A program made the position numbers and the translations under genes. 64,000 bases of DNA from contig JACKQB010000003.1 of NCBI GenBank assembly GCA_024233115.1, positions 124,001 to 188,000 of the forward strand, written 5' to 3'. Position 1 is the stretch's first letter; every line of letters starts with the position of its first letter. This document shows, in pieces, positions 42,431 through 52,203 of this stretch. Source of the stretch: Akkermansiaceae bacterium. GTDB lineage: Bacteria; Verrucomicrobiota; Verrucomicrobiia; Verrucomicrobiales; Akkermansiaceae. The notes under the pieces are model-generated. The model searched no databases, was not told the DNA's origin, and saw only the letters and a list, made by a program, of their open reading frames with translations.

Positions 42431-42476
42431 CACTCTTGTATTCACTCCTTCACTTCCACATTCCTTCATTTACCCA

Positions 42477-43751
42477 ATGGCCCGCACTTCCAACCTCACC
42501 ATGTGTTCCTTCTGTGGCAAAAGCCACTCGGAGGTCAAGAAACTCATCGCCGGCCCGGCTGTCTATATTTGCAACGAATGCATCGAGGTCTGCTCCTCCA
42601 TCATGGAGAAAGAACTCGGCCACGGCAAACCAACAGTCGCCGAAACCCATATCTCCAAGGGGGATGTCCCCACCCCTGCCCAGCTTTCCGAGCGACTCGA
42701 TGAGTTTGTCATCGGTCAGGAGCGCGCCAAGAAGGTTCTCTCGGTCGCGGTTTACAACCACTACATGCGTTTGCGCCAGGATCACATCAACCCCTCACCG
42801 GAGTTTACCGATGTCGATATTGAAAAATCTAACATCCTGATGCTCGGACCCACAGGCTCAGGCAAGACCTTGCTGGCCCGCACCCTGGCCAACGTGCTCG
42901 ATGTCCCGTTTACCATCGTGGATGCCACCACCCTGACGGAAGCCGGTTACGTGGGTGACGATGTTGAAAACATCATCCTCCGCTTGCTGCAGGCAGCCGA
43001 CTTCGATGTCGAACGCGCCGAGCGCGGCATCATCTACGTCGATGAAATCGATAAAATCGGTCGCACCACCCAGAATGTCTCCATCACCCGCGACGTTTCC
43101 GGTGAGGGTGTCCAGCAGGCGCTGCTCAAGATCCTTGAAGGCACCGTCTGCAACGTCCCGCCCCAGGGAGGCCGCAAACACCCGCAGCAGGAATACATCC
43201 AGGTCAACACCGAGCGTATCCTGTTTGTCTGCGGGGGAGCCTTCGTCGGCATCGGCGATATCATCAGTCGACGCCTCGGCAAACACGTTCTCGGTTTCCA
43301 CGAAGGTGAGGAAAGCGAGAAGGATAAAAACCTGGCGGCTGAAGACCTCTTTCAGAAAGCAGAGCCGGAGGACCTGCTGCACTTCGGGTTGATCCCCGAG
43401 TTCATTGGCCGACTTCCCATCATTTCATCCCTCCGTGAGTTAACCACGGATGAGCTGATCGAAGTCCTGACCCAGCCGAAAAACGCCTTGATCAAGCAGT
43501 ATTCGAAGCTGCTTGCCATGAATGGCGTCAAACTCAAGGTGACCAAGGACGGCCTCGCCGCACTCGCCGAGGAGGCGGTTCTCCGGGGCACCGGCGCCCG
43601 CGCGCTACGCTCGATTTTCGAGAAAATCATGCTTGATGTCATGTATGAAGTGCCGGGCCGGGATGATGTCGAATCCGTCTCAATCACCCGCGCGGTGGTT
43701 GAAGGCAAAAAACCACCCATTCTGCGCAAAAAACGGGCTGACGCAGCATAA
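42477..43751 (+). CDS. clpX: ATP-dependent Clp protease ATP-binding subunit ClpX
   Basis: This 424-residue AAA+ unfoldase has the N-terminal zinc domain (C10, C13, C32, C35 in CSFCGKSH and CNECIEVC), Walker A GPTGSGKT at 124-131, Walker B IIYVDEIDKI, sensor block RVSGEGVQQALLK-like (here DVSGEGVQQALLKILEGT), and the pore and IGF-type loops. The ATG at 42477 is chosen because it begins the zinc domain; the upstream frame from 42381 lies in the terminator-like region. Confidence 0.97.
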   Translation: MARTSNLTMCSFCGKSHSEVKKLIAGPAVYICNECIEVCSSIMEKELGHGKPTVAETHISKGDVPTPAQLSERLDEFVIGQERAKKVLSVAVYNHYMRLRQDHINPSPEFTDVDIEKSNILMLGPTGSGKTLLARTLANVLDVPFTIVDATTLTEAGYVGDDVENIILRLLQAADFDVERAERGIIYVDEIDKIGRTTQNVSITRDVSGEGVQQALLKILEGTVCNVPPQGGRKHPQQEYIQVNTERILFVCGGAFVGIGDIISRRLGKHVLGFHEGEESEKDKNLAAEDLFQKAEPEDLLHFGLIPEFIGRLPIISSLRELTTDELIEVLTQPKNALIKQYSKLLAMNGVKLKVTKDGLAALAEEAVLRGTGARALRSIFEKIMLDVMYEVPGRDDVESVSITRAVVEGKKPPILRKKRADAA

Positions 43752-43777
43752 CGCCCAGCCTTGGGCCCATACTCTAT

Positions 43778-43813
43778 AAAAAACCGCACCTCCATGGAGG
43801 CGCGGATTTTTTG
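43778..43813. terminator. Bidirectional terminator between clpX and the interrupted gene
   Basis: AAAAAACCGC and GCGGATTTTTT pair with an inner CCTCCATGGAGG palindrome. A-run and T-run on the two sides let it work for both strands. Confidence 0.85.
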
Positions 43814-43857
43814 TAGAAAGAAGTTGGCCGATCACCAGGTGACAGCCTACTTGCAGA

Positions 43858-44679
43858 CTACTTGATCAATCCCTCCTTGTGCTTCTTCAGCACCAGCGGG
43901 CTACTGGCCACCGTCTTTATGACTTTGCCATCAAGCACGACATCCGCGACAATGCCGATGATGTGGTCAATCCTGCGATATCCTGGCTCCACACCGGGGG
44001 GCAGGCTTTCGCCGTCACACATGATCGCGTCCTTGTTCTCCTGACGACCGCCAGGATAGTCATATTGACATCATCCGCCACCGCCGCCGCTGGGTACCGG
44101 GGGAGCCACACCTTTTTTGGACTCACGGATCAGCACCACCTCAGAGGTGGCACGGGTCTCGTTGTATTTGCCAAAAAGTTTCGGGTAAATCAATGAGCCC
44201 TTGAGCACTTGGGGGGTGTGGCTGGGGCCCGTTGCGCTGCTGCTGCCGACACAATAATAGAGGCTGTAACGGATCTCGAGGTCTTCGATCACTTTGTCTG
44301 AACGGTTGTACACCTGGATTTCGTAGCTGGTGGGGGTCGACCTTGTCCTAACCAGACCAGACTTGGTCCGGGTCGTCTCCCCCTTGACTTCCTTGAATGA
44401 AACACTGACGGACCGACTGACAGCCAGCTCGTCCGCGCTATCGATCACGTATTTTTGATCCTCTTCAGAGAGTAACGACAGGTCGAAGCTCTTAACGATG
44501 CCGTTTTTCAAGGTTACAGTCGCCGTTTTCCTCGCTGCATTGTAATCCGTCAGCGTCGCGGTAAACGACTTACTCTCATCTGAACTCTTAAACTCCCTCT
44601 CCTCAAGCGCCGCAGCCGGGAGGGAAAAAGAAAGCATGGCCACGAGTGAAAGCCATTTCATGTGTTTGGTGTTTTTCAT
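43858..44679 (-). pseudogene. Exported protein gene interrupted by an in-frame TGA
   Basis: From ATG 44679 the minus strand encodes a signal peptide (MKNTKHMKWLSLVAMLSFSL), a domain with NAARKTATVTLKNGIVKSFD and EDLEIRYSLYYC, and a glycine run ending at TGA 44073-44071. The same frame then continues for 70 codons to TAG at 43858 with protein-like sequence: CQYDYPGGRQENKDAIMCDG, then HIIGIVADVVLDGKVIKTV and SSPLVLKKHKEGLIK. The second part looks like the missing C-terminal domain of such proteins (compare 'G-hydrophobic-DGK-hydrophobic-S-L-KK'). So the gene was probably one of about 270 codons that has a nonsense codon, or the TGA is read through. The truncated product ending at 44071 would still have a signal peptide. 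Confidence 0.7.
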
Positions 44680-44969
44680 AGACAGGTATCCAATAAGCCC
44701 ATTTGCCTCACAAGTCAATGAGTTAGACTACGTAATGGTTTACTCCGTTTAACAGATAACGCATCACAAGGCAAAGAGCTAATTTTCAATGGGTTGTAAT
44801 TTGATCCAGACAAGGCAAGCGGGCAACAGCAAGCCGCCTGCCCGACTAGCGGTTCCACCAGGAACGAGACCGCATCAAGGTGCGATATGCAGGGCGATCA
44901 TCTTTGAGCCATCATATCCCCCGCAGCCCCACTTTCCTGATATTTCAGCGGTATTTGCGAACATCCTCC
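44680..44969. other. Spacer between the interrupted gene and tal
   Basis: No gene is seen. It contains one GC-rich hairpin, CGGGCA/TGCCCG, near 44818-44850 and, at the right end, a promoter candidate for tal. Confidence 0.4.
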
Positions 44970-44997
44970 TTGCATGCTGCTCTGCAAAGTTTATGTA
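44970..44997 (+). promoter_or_regulatory. Candidate tal promoter with very short leader
   Basis: TTGCAT (44970-44975) and TATGTA (44992-44997) are 16 bases apart. Transcription would start near 45004, only a few bases before the ATG at 45008. Confidence 0.3.
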
Positions 44998-45007
44998 ACC
45001 ACCCATC

Positions 45008-45979
45008 ATGAGCTCTACCAGTGACAGCAACCATCTCGACCAACTCAAGCAATATACCACCGTCGTCGCCGATACAGGTGATTTTGCCTCCATGGAGGAA
45101 TACAAACCCCAGGACGCCACCACCAACCCATCCCTGATCCTGCAGGCCGCTTCCAAACCCGAATACAAACCCCTGGTCGACCAGGCCATCAGCGAGCATG
45201 CCCATTCTGACCTTAGCGGCGAGGCTCTCATCGAAAGTATCATCGACCGCATCCTGATCCTGTTTGGTGTCGAAATCCTCAAAATCGTGCCCGGCCGCGT
45301 ATCGACGGAAGTCGACGCGCGCCTGTCGTTCGACACTGCCGGCACGGTGGCCAAGGCACGCCATCTCATCGATCTCTATGAAAAAGAAGGCATCAGCCGC
45401 GACCGCATCCTGATCAAGATCGCCTCCACATGGGAAGGCATCCGTGCCGCCGAGGAGCTGGAAAAGGACGGCATCCACTGTAACCTGACACTCTTGTTCG
45501 CCTTTGCCCAGGCCGTCGCGTGCGCCGAGGCGGGCGTGCAGCTGATCTCCCCCTTCGTCGGCCGTATTTACGACTGGTACAAAAAAGAAACGGGTATCGA
45601 CTACCAAGGTGCCGAGGACCCCGGGGTGCTCTCAGTCCAGCAAATCTACAACTACTACAAAAAATTCGGCTACAAAACCGAAGTCATGGGTGCCTCCTTC
45701 CGCAACACCGGCCAGATCACCCACCTCACCGGCTGCGATCTGCTGACCATCAGCCCGGGACTGCTCGAGGAGCTCAAGAACACAGCAGGTGAGCTCGATT
45801 GCAAGCTCTCGCCTGAACGCGCTGCGCAATCAGACCTTGAAAAAATCTCCCTGGATGAAAAAGGCTTCCGTTTCATGTTCAATGAAGACGCCATGGCCAC
45901 TGAAAAAACAGCCCAGGGCATCCGTAGTTTTTCAGCTGATATCGTGAAGTTAGAGAAACTCATTGCATCCATGATCTGA
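45008..45979 (+). CDS. tal: Transaldolase
   Basis: This 323-residue enzyme of the pentose phosphate pathway moves a dihydroxyacetone unit between sugar phosphates. The Schiff-base lysine is K137 in RILIKIASTWEG; DATTNPSLI (residues 36-44) and CNLTLLFAFAQAVACAEAG are the other family blocks. Length and motifs fit the TalB-type long form. It stands alone with its own terminator. Confidence 0.96.
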   Translation: MSSTSDSNHLDQLKQYTTVVADTGDFASMEEYKPQDATTNPSLILQAASKPEYKPLVDQAISEHAHSDLSGEALIESIIDRILILFGVEILKIVPGRVSTEVDARLSFDTAGTVAKARHLIDLYEKEGISRDRILIKIASTWEGIRAAEELEKDGIHCNLTLLFAFAQAVACAEAGVQLISPFVGRIYDWYKKETGIDYQGAEDPGVLSVQQIYNYYKKFGYKTEVMGASFRNTGQITHLTGCDLLTISPGLLEELKNTAGELDCKLSPERAAQSDLEKISLDEKGFRFMFNEDAMATEKTAQGIRSFSADIVKLEKLIASMI

Positions 45980-46031
45980 AAACAGGATAAATTCAACCCC
46001 TAAAGTCGTTTTTTGACACGCCAATCACAAT

Positions 46032-46073
46032 AAAACAGGCCGTTTTCCACAAAAACGGCCTGTTTTCGTTTTA
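46032..46073 (+). terminator. Terminator of tal
   Basis: AAAACAGGCCGTTTT and AAAACGGCCTGTTTT are perfect inverted 15-base arms around a short loop, ending in T residues. Confidence 0.9.
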
Positions 46074-46121
46074 CAAATATTCATTTTCATACTATTTCAC
46101 CCCCGAAACACCAATTTTCGC

Positions 46122-47849
46122 ATGAGCACACAGCAAATCGACGGAGCACAAGCTCTCATCAAGACACTCGACGACCTCGGCGTCGAATACATCTTCGGAT
46201 ACTCCGGAGGCGCGGCCATCCCCATTTTTGATGCCCTGATAACGGTCAAGAACAACATCAAGTTTGTCCTCGCCCGTCACGAGCAAGGCTGCTGCCACAT
46301 GGCCGACGGCTACGCGCGTGCCACAGGTAAACCCGCCGTGGTACTTGTGACCTCCGGCCCTGGCGCTGGCAATACCATTACCGGGATCATGACCGCGCAG
46401 ATGGACTCGGTGCCCATGATCATCCTCTCCGGCCAGCAAGTCACCTGGATGCTGGGCAAGGACGCTTTCCAAGAGGCCGACATCTTCGGTATCACCATGC
46501 CGGTGGTGAAACACAACTACCTGGTCAAGGATACCAATGACATCCCGCGTATCACCCGTGAAGCGTATCACATTGCCACCACCGGACGTCCCGGGCCGGT
46601 CCTGATTGACCTGCCCAAAGACATCAGCTCAGCTGATTTCACCGGTGACCTGGACCCTGAACTCGACCTGCCGGGATATAAACCCAATACAGCGTTCAAG
46701 CTGGACTCCAATAAAATTGATGAAGCTCTCCAACTGATCCACAAAGCCCAGAAGCCACTGATTTTAGCAGGACACGGAGCGATGATATCCGGTGCCGCCG
46801 CCGAACTCAGGGAACTGGCGGAAACCCTGCGGTGCCCGGTGACCAGCACTTTGTTAGGCAAGGGGATTTTCCCCGAGGAACACGAGTTGTCCCTGGGCAT
46901 GCTGGGGATGCACGGCACCGCCTATGCAAACAAAGCGGTGTGCGGCTGCGATCTGATTATCAACATCGGTTCCCGCTTCGACGACCGCATTATCGGCCAG
47001 GCCGACAAATTCTGTAAGGACGCCAAGATCATCCACATCGATATCGACCCTGCGGAGATGAACAAGATGATCTGCCCGGATGTCGAGATCGTAGGTGATG
47101 CCAAGACGGCTCTGATCGAGATCAACAAGCGTATCTCGGGACTCGACACCGACCCCTGGCTCGAAGAGATCAATGGGTGGAAAAAGAAATACCCCCTCTC
47201 CTACCGCAAGCAGGGAGGCCTCAGGATGCAGCAGGTCATCGATGAACTCTATCAGATTGCAGGCGGTGATGCCATCGTCTCCACCGATGTGGGCCAGCAC
47301 CAGATGTGGGCCGCCCAGTTTTACAAGACCAATGCCTCCTGGAAATGGATTTCCTCGGGAGGTGCCGGCACGATGGGCTTCGGTTTCCCGGCCGCGATCG
47401 GCGCAGCCTTCGCCTGCCCCGACCAGACCATCATCTCCATCTCCGGTGATGGAGGTTTCCAGATGACCTTGTTCGAGCTCGCCACCGTAGCCCTGCACAA
47501 GCTGCCGGTGAAAATCGTCATCCTCAACAACCACTACCTCGGTATGGTCCGCCAATGGCAGGAGCTGTTTTTTGACGACCGCAAATCGGGGGTCGACCTC
47601 GAAGGCAACCCGGACTTCTGCAAGCTCGCGGCTGCCTATGGTATCCCGTCATTCAACATCAAACGGCCTGCCGATGTCAAACGACAGCTGGAGAAGGCCT
47701 TCGCCATCAAGGACGGCCCGGTGCTGATCCACGCCGAGTGTGTCAAGACCGACAACGTTTTCCCGATGATCCCGGCTGGCGCAGCCTTGGAGGACATGCT
47801 CACCGAGCCACCCAAGGGACAGTTAGCCAAACCCACGGGGTCGACCTAG
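46122..47849 (+). CDS. ilvB: Acetolactate synthase large subunit
   Basis: This 575-residue thiamine-diphosphate enzyme makes acetolactate or acetohydroxybutyrate for valine, leucine and isoleucine synthesis. The start QALIKTLDDLGVEYIFGYSG, the glutamate region ARHEQGCCHMADGYARATGK, and the TPP motif SGDGGFQMTLFELATVALHK with NNHYLGMVRQW are all present. The large subunit also contains the FAD-binding middle domain (LGMLGMHGTAYAN). It is followed 54 bases later by ilvN, the usual pair. Confidence 0.97.
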   Translation: MSTQQIDGAQALIKTLDDLGVEYIFGYSGGAAIPIFDALITVKNNIKFVLARHEQGCCHMADGYARATGKPAVVLVTSGPGAGNTITGIMTAQMDSVPMIILSGQQVTWMLGKDAFQEADIFGITMPVVKHNYLVKDTNDIPRITREAYHIATTGRPGPVLIDLPKDISSADFTGDLDPELDLPGYKPNTAFKLDSNKIDEALQLIHKAQKPLILAGHGAMISGAAAELRELAETLRCPVTSTLLGKGIFPEEHELSLGMLGMHGTAYANKAVCGCDLIINIGSRFDDRIIGQADKFCKDAKIIHIDIDPAEMNKMICPDVEIVGDAKTALIEINKRISGLDTDPWLEEINGWKKKYPLSYRKQGGLRMQQVIDELYQIAGGDAIVSTDVGQHQMWAAQFYKTNASWKWISSGGAGTMGFGFPAAIGAAFACPDQTIISISGDGGFQMTLFELATVALHKLPVKIVILNNHYLGMVRQWQELFFDDRKSGVDLEGNPDFCKLAAAYGIPSFNIKRPADVKRQLEKAFAIKDGPVLIHAECVKTDNVFPMIPAGAALEDMLTEPPKGQLAKPTGST

Positions 47850-47903
47850 GCGCCGGTCAAACTCCGGGTCTCACATTCCAATTACCTATTTTCCAGCACA
47901 ACC

Positions 47904-48443
47904 ATGAAAACAATCACTACCACCGACAGCTCTCCCAGCATAGACGCTGATACCACACCTGTGCACACCCTCTCGGTTTTCGTAAACAACAAAGCAGGCG
48001 TCCTGATGCGCATCTGCCAGGTCTTCGCGCGACGCGGCTACAACATCGATTCCCTGGTCGTCTCCCAGGGGCGCGACCGGCATTTCTCCCGCATGACCAT
48101 CGGTATCAGCGGCGATCCCGCCGGCCTTGAGCAAATCATTCTACAGGTAAGCAAACTCATCGATGTCATCCACTGCGTGGAACACACCAGCTCGGACTCT
48201 GTGAACAAGGAGCTGTTGCTGGTGAAATTCCTGGCCGACAAAAAGGATCGCACCGAGGCTCTGCAAATCATCGATCACTACGGCGGCAAAACCGTCGACC
48301 TAACACCTACGTCAATGATCGCCATGCTCAACGGCGACACCTCCAAGATCGACGCCGCCCTGACCATGTTCTCCCAGTTCGAGGTCATTGAGACCGTCCG
48401 CACCGGCAAGGTCGTCATGGCCCGCGGTGAGAAAGTCACCTAG
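47904..48443 (+). CDS. ilvN: Acetolactate synthase small (regulatory) subunit
   Basis: This 179-residue protein has an N-terminal ACT domain (TLSVFVNNKAGVLMRICQVF, ARRGYNIDSLVVSQG) and the conserved C-terminal domain (ELLLVKFLADKKDRTEALQI). It stimulates the large subunit and gives feedback control by valine. A 20-residue N-terminal extension precedes the ACT domain. Confidence 0.95.
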   Translation: MKTITTTDSSPSIDADTTPVHTLSVFVNNKAGVLMRICQVFARRGYNIDSLVVSQGRDRHFSRMTIGISGDPAGLEQIILQVSKLIDVIHCVEHTSSDSVNKELLLVKFLADKKDRTEALQIIDHYGGKTVDLTPTSMIAMLNGDTSKIDAALTMFSQFEVIETVRTGKVVMARGEKVT

Positions 48444-48511
48444 GGAGTGGGGACACTCTTGTCCCCATCTTTTTCTTGGGCTGATGGCGACAAGAGTGTC
48501 GCCCCTCCCTA
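48442..48511. repeat. Pair of inverted palindromes between convergent ilvN and parE
   Basis: GGGGACA-ctct-TGTCCCC (48449-48466) and GGCGACA-agag-TGTCGCC (48486-48503) are each palindromic, and the whole left half (AGGGAGTGGGGACACTCTTG at its start) is nearly the reverse complement of the right half. The arms of about 25 bases differ at a few positions. It can act as a bidirectional terminator and resembles a BIME-type repeat pair. Confidence 0.8.
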
Positions 48512-48518
48512 TTGGTTC

Positions 48519-50360
48519 CTACGCGGCATCGATGTCGTAGCGGAGGTTCTTGATGATGAACTCCTGCCGGTCCGGGGTGTTTTTACCCATGTAGAAGGCG
48601 AGCATCTCCTTGATGCCCTTGCCTTCCTCCATACGGACGGGGTCAAGTCGCATATCGGGGCCGATCATAAAGGTGAACTCATCAGGTGAAATCTCGCCAA
48701 GCCCCTTGAAGCGGGTGATCTCGGCGGCCTTGCCCAGTTTGCTCATGGCTTTCACACGTTCATCCTCGTCGTAGCAATAAATGGTTTCTTTTTTATTCCT
48801 AACACGAAACAGGGGTGTCTGGAGAATGTAGAGGTGACCTTCCCTGACAAGCTCGGGGAAGAATTGCAGGAAGAAGGTCAGCAGCAGCAGCCGGATATGC
48901 ATTCCATCGACATCCGCATCGGTGGCGATGACCACCTTGTTGTAGCGGAGTGTCTCCAGGCTCTCTTCAATATCGAGCGCGTGCTGAAGCAAATTGAATT
49001 CCTCGTTTTCGTAGACGACATTACGTTTCAGTCCAAAGGAGTTCAGTGGTTTGCCGCGCAACGAAAACACGGCCTGGGTTTCGACATCGCGGCTCTTGGT
49101 GATGGAGCCACTCGCCGAATCGCCCTCGGTGATGAACACCGTCGACTCCTTGGCCCGCTTGTGGTTGCTGGCGAGATGGGCGCGGCAGTCGCGCAGTTTT
49201 TTGTTATGCACCTTCGCCTTGCGGGCCCGTTCGCGGGCGATTTTCTTCACCCCCGAGAGTTCCTTGCGCTCGCGCTCGGAGGACAGGATACGTTTTTGTA
49301 AGGCTTCGGCTTCCTGCGGGTGTTTGTGCAGGTAGTTATCGAGGTGCTCCTTGAGGAAATTGGTGATAAACGTTTTGATCGTCTCGCCGTGCGGGGAAAC
49401 GGTCATGCTGCCCAGCTTGGTCTTGGTCTGGCTCTCGAAGACAGGCTCCTCGATCCTAACAAGAACCGCAGCCTCCAACCCGTTGCGAATATCAGAAGGG
49501 TTATACTGTTTCTTGTAAAAGCCACGGATGACATCAACAATCGCACCCCGGAAAGCAGCCAAATGGGTGCCTCCCTGGGTTGTGTGCTGGCCGTTGACAA
49601 AGGCGTAGTATTCCTCGCTGCCCTCGGCACAATGCGTAAAGGCGATCTCGATATCATTCCCACGAAGATGGATCGGCCCATACAAGGCCTCCCCCTCCAT
49701 CTCCTCCTTCAACAGATCTAACAACCCGTCCTTGGATTTGAATTTCTTACCGTTAAAAACAATCGCCAAACCTGGGTTCAGGTAGGAGTAGTAGCGGCAC
49801 ATTTTTGCAACATACCTGTCTTTATAAGAGGTTTTTGTCGGGAAAATAGTGCGGTCGACATCGAAGGCGAGGCGTGTGCCATTGGCTCCCGGGTCCTTGC
49901 GGGGCTTTTTCATCTCCTCGACCACCTCGCCCTTGCTGAACTCAATCGCCTTGGTCTCGCCGTCGCGCCACGCCTGGATTTCAAAGAACTCGGACAGAGC
50001 ATTCACGGCCTTGATCCCGACCCCATTCAGACCAACCGATTTCTTGAACGCCTCGCTATCGTACTTGGCACCGGTGTTGATCTTCGCGGCACAATCCATC
50101 AATTTTCCTAACGGAATACCACGACCAAAATCGCGTACTTCCACCCGGCTATCCTCATCGATATCCACGCGCACCTCGGTGCCATAACCCATGACGAACT
50201 CATCGACCGAGTTGTCCATCGCCTCCTTGAGTAAAATATAAATACCGTCGTCGGCGCTGGTGCCATTGCCAAGTTTGCCGATGTACATGCCTGGGCGCAT
50301 GCGGATGTGTTCTTTCCAATCGAGGGATTTGATATCTGCTTCGGTATATTCTGCTGCCAT
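48519..50360 (-). CDS. parE: DNA topoisomerase IV subunit B (ParE type)
   Basis: This 613-residue protein has a GHKL ATPase domain (HIRMRPGMYIGKLGNGTSAD, DFGRGIPLGKLMD, VGLNGVGIKAVNALS), a transducer domain and a Toprim domain with TEGDSASGSI and the metal site DADVDGMHIRLLLLTFF. The start and the short domain arrangement match ParE better than GyrB. parC is not next to it, so subunit A must be elsewhere. It lacks a clear ribosome binding site. Confidence 0.9.
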   Translation of the reverse strand: MAAEYTEADIKSLDWKEHIRMRPGMYIGKLGNGTSADDGIYILLKEAMDNSVDEFVMGYGTEVRVDIDEDSRVEVRDFGRGIPLGKLMDCAAKINTGAKYDSEAFKKSVGLNGVGIKAVNALSEFFEIQAWRDGETKAIEFSKGEVVEEMKKPRKDPGANGTRLAFDVDRTIFPTKTSYKDRYVAKMCRYYSYLNPGLAIVFNGKKFKSKDGLLDLLKEEMEGEALYGPIHLRGNDIEIAFTHCAEGSEEYYAFVNGQHTTQGGTHLAAFRGAIVDVIRGFYKKQYNPSDIRNGLEAAVLVRIEEPVFESQTKTKLGSMTVSPHGETIKTFITNFLKEHLDNYLHKHPQEAEALQKRILSSERERKELSGVKKIARERARKAKVHNKKLRDCRAHLASNHKRAKESTVFITEGDSASGSITKSRDVETQAVFSLRGKPLNSFGLKRNVVYENEEFNLLQHALDIEESLETLRYNKVVIATDADVDGMHIRLLLLTFFLQFFPELVREGHLYILQTPLFRVRNKKETIYCYDEDERVKAMSKLGKAAEITRFKGLGEISPDEFTFMIGPDMRLDPVRMEEGKGIKEMLAFYMGKNTPDRQEFIIKNLRYDIDAA

Positions 50361-50563
50361 GGTAGATGAGGAAAATTTGAGGAAAAAAGGGGGGAGTCAA
50401 AGAATAGGGAAACCCGATGACTTAGTTAAGATGTCTTAATCGCCCACAGATTGCAACCGTGATTTTCAAGAAGCCGGAGCAATTTCTTCTTGGTCGGCGA
50501 AGATCACCCTGATAGCATCTATCCTGATAAGATATAACGGATAGTTGGAGACTTGGCACAGCC

Positions 50564-52030
50564 CTACACCTCCGTGTTCAGCCAATCCCCCTTGAGGTGC
50601 AGCCAGACAAAGATCGTCGCCTGAACCAGCACATCCACCAGCATGACTTGCCAGATACCCAGTAAGCCGATGTCGAGCCAATGGATGGCACACCAAAGCC
50701 CGCCCACACGGATCAGCCACATCGAGGCAAAGGAATAAACGGTGACCAACCGGGTTGCACCCGCCCCGCGCATTGACATCTTCATCACCATCATCGTGGC
50801 CGTCAGTGCCTGGAACAGGCCGACAAACCGGATCACCGGAGCAGCCATATCGGACTGGGCCGTGCCGGACATGCCGAACATCGATAGAAACTCGGTGTTG
50901 AAAAATGAAATCAAGAGACCCGCACTGCCCATCGACAACACAGCAACGATCCAGCAGAAGCGCACCGCCTTTTTCGCCATGGCCCTATCCCCCGCTCCCA
51001 AGTACTGCCCCGTCAAAGTACTCGCCGCCATCCCAATGGCAAAGCCCGGCATAAAGCTGACCGACTCCAGCCGGACCACCATCGCGTGAGCTCCGAGCGT
51101 GCCCGCTTTCAGCGACCCGATAAAATAGACACCAATCGCGTGGACCGACCACATACCGATGATTTCGATCATCGACGGCCAGCTTACCCGCCAGATTCGG
51201 CGCAGCATGGGGATGTCGTAGCGGAGATTCTGCAGGTGGAGGACAAGTTGCGACCCTTCGCTTGTCGCCTGCGTTCTGGTTTGCCCCTTGGGGCGCAAGA
51301 ACCAGAGGATGAAGCCGGCTCCCGCCGCCCAGCCAATCACCGTCCCGGCGGCAAGTCCCGCCACGCCCCAGTCCAGCTGATAGACAAACCAGATACTCAG
51401 GCAGACGTTGACGACGTTGACGACCAGCATCGCGAAAAACGGTTTCATGGTATCGCCGTAGCCACGCAGGCAACTACTCGCCACAAAGAGAATCCCGCTG
51501 AAAGGAGCTAACAAGGCGGCCACCCGCATGTAATCCATCACATAGCCCGTCGCCATGTCACTGAGGTTGAAAAAACCGGCCATGTAGGGCACGGACACCC
51601 AGATCATCACGCCGCTGACAGCCCCCGAGGCGATCCCCAGGAGCAGCGACTGCCCCAAGGCCAGGTTCGCCGACTTCATATCCCGCGCTCCCGTGGACCG
51701 CGAGACCAGTGCCATCGCACCTGTCGCCATGGCTCCCTGGAGAATCATCAGCAGCCACATCAGATACATCGAAGCCCCCATCATATCCATGATCGCCTCC
51801 GCCGACTCTCCTTTTTCCATCCTGCCCGCGATCATCATATCCGCAAAACCCACCCCTACGCCCATCAGGTTCTGTAAAAACGGCCACAATGCCAACGCCA
51901 TCACCTGCCGGGACAACGACATCCCTGCCAGCATACCACCGAGCTCCATCGGTTCGGCTGCTGCAAGCGGTGAATCAGGACTCTCTCCTTTGTTTTGATA
52001 ATCGCTGCTCATGTTTCTCGGGTTGGCCAT
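50564..52030 (-). CDS. MATE family efflux transporter
   Basis: This 488-residue membrane protein has 12 predicted helices and the MATE pattern of two similar six-helix halves: ALWPFLQNLMGVGVGFADMMIAG in the first half and SWPSMIEIIGMWSVHAIGVYF in the second, with MATGAMALVSRSTGARD between. It exports cationic compounds using a sodium or proton gradient; the substrate is unknown. ATG 52030 or 52012 may be the start. The neighbours are unrelated. Confidence 0.9.
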   Translation of the reverse strand: MANPRNMSSDYQNKGESPDSPLAAAEPMELGGMLAGMSLSRQVMALALWPFLQNLMGVGVGFADMMIAGRMEKGESAEAIMDMMGASMYLMWLLMILQGAMATGAMALVSRSTGARDMKSANLALGQSLLLGIASGAVSGVMIWVSVPYMAGFFNLSDMATGYVMDYMRVAALLAPFSGILFVASSCLRGYGDTMKPFFAMLVVNVVNVCLSIWFVYQLDWGVAGLAAGTVIGWAAGAGFILWFLRPKGQTRTQATSEGSQLVLHLQNLRYDIPMLRRIWRVSWPSMIEIIGMWSVHAIGVYFIGSLKAGTLGAHAMVVRLESVSFMPGFAIGMAASTLTGQYLGAGDRAMAKKAVRFCWIVAVLSMGSAGLLISFFNTEFLSMFGMSGTAQSDMAAPVIRFVGLFQALTATMMVMKMSMRGAGATRLVTVYSFASMWLIRVGGLWCAIHWLDIGLLGIWQVMLVDVLVQATIFVWLHLKGDWLNTEV

Positions 52031-52203
52031 GTCGCGAATACAGTCACCAGCTGCCCTGGGCGCAACCAACTCTATACAGCAGAAGACCGTGCAACGGACT
52101 ATCGACATTTTACCCGGGATGGAAATGCCAAAATCCCGTCATCCCCACGTTCTCGATAATTTATCTTCAAACTTGCCGGCAGCTACTCCAGAATCTGCCA
52201 GCC

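Noticed and set aside
44053..44073. Firm call of a selenoprotein at the in-frame TGA
   Set aside because: The hairpin after the TGA is only five base pairs, the protein family is not known to contain selenocysteine, and no sel gene is visible; a nonsense mutation is simpler.
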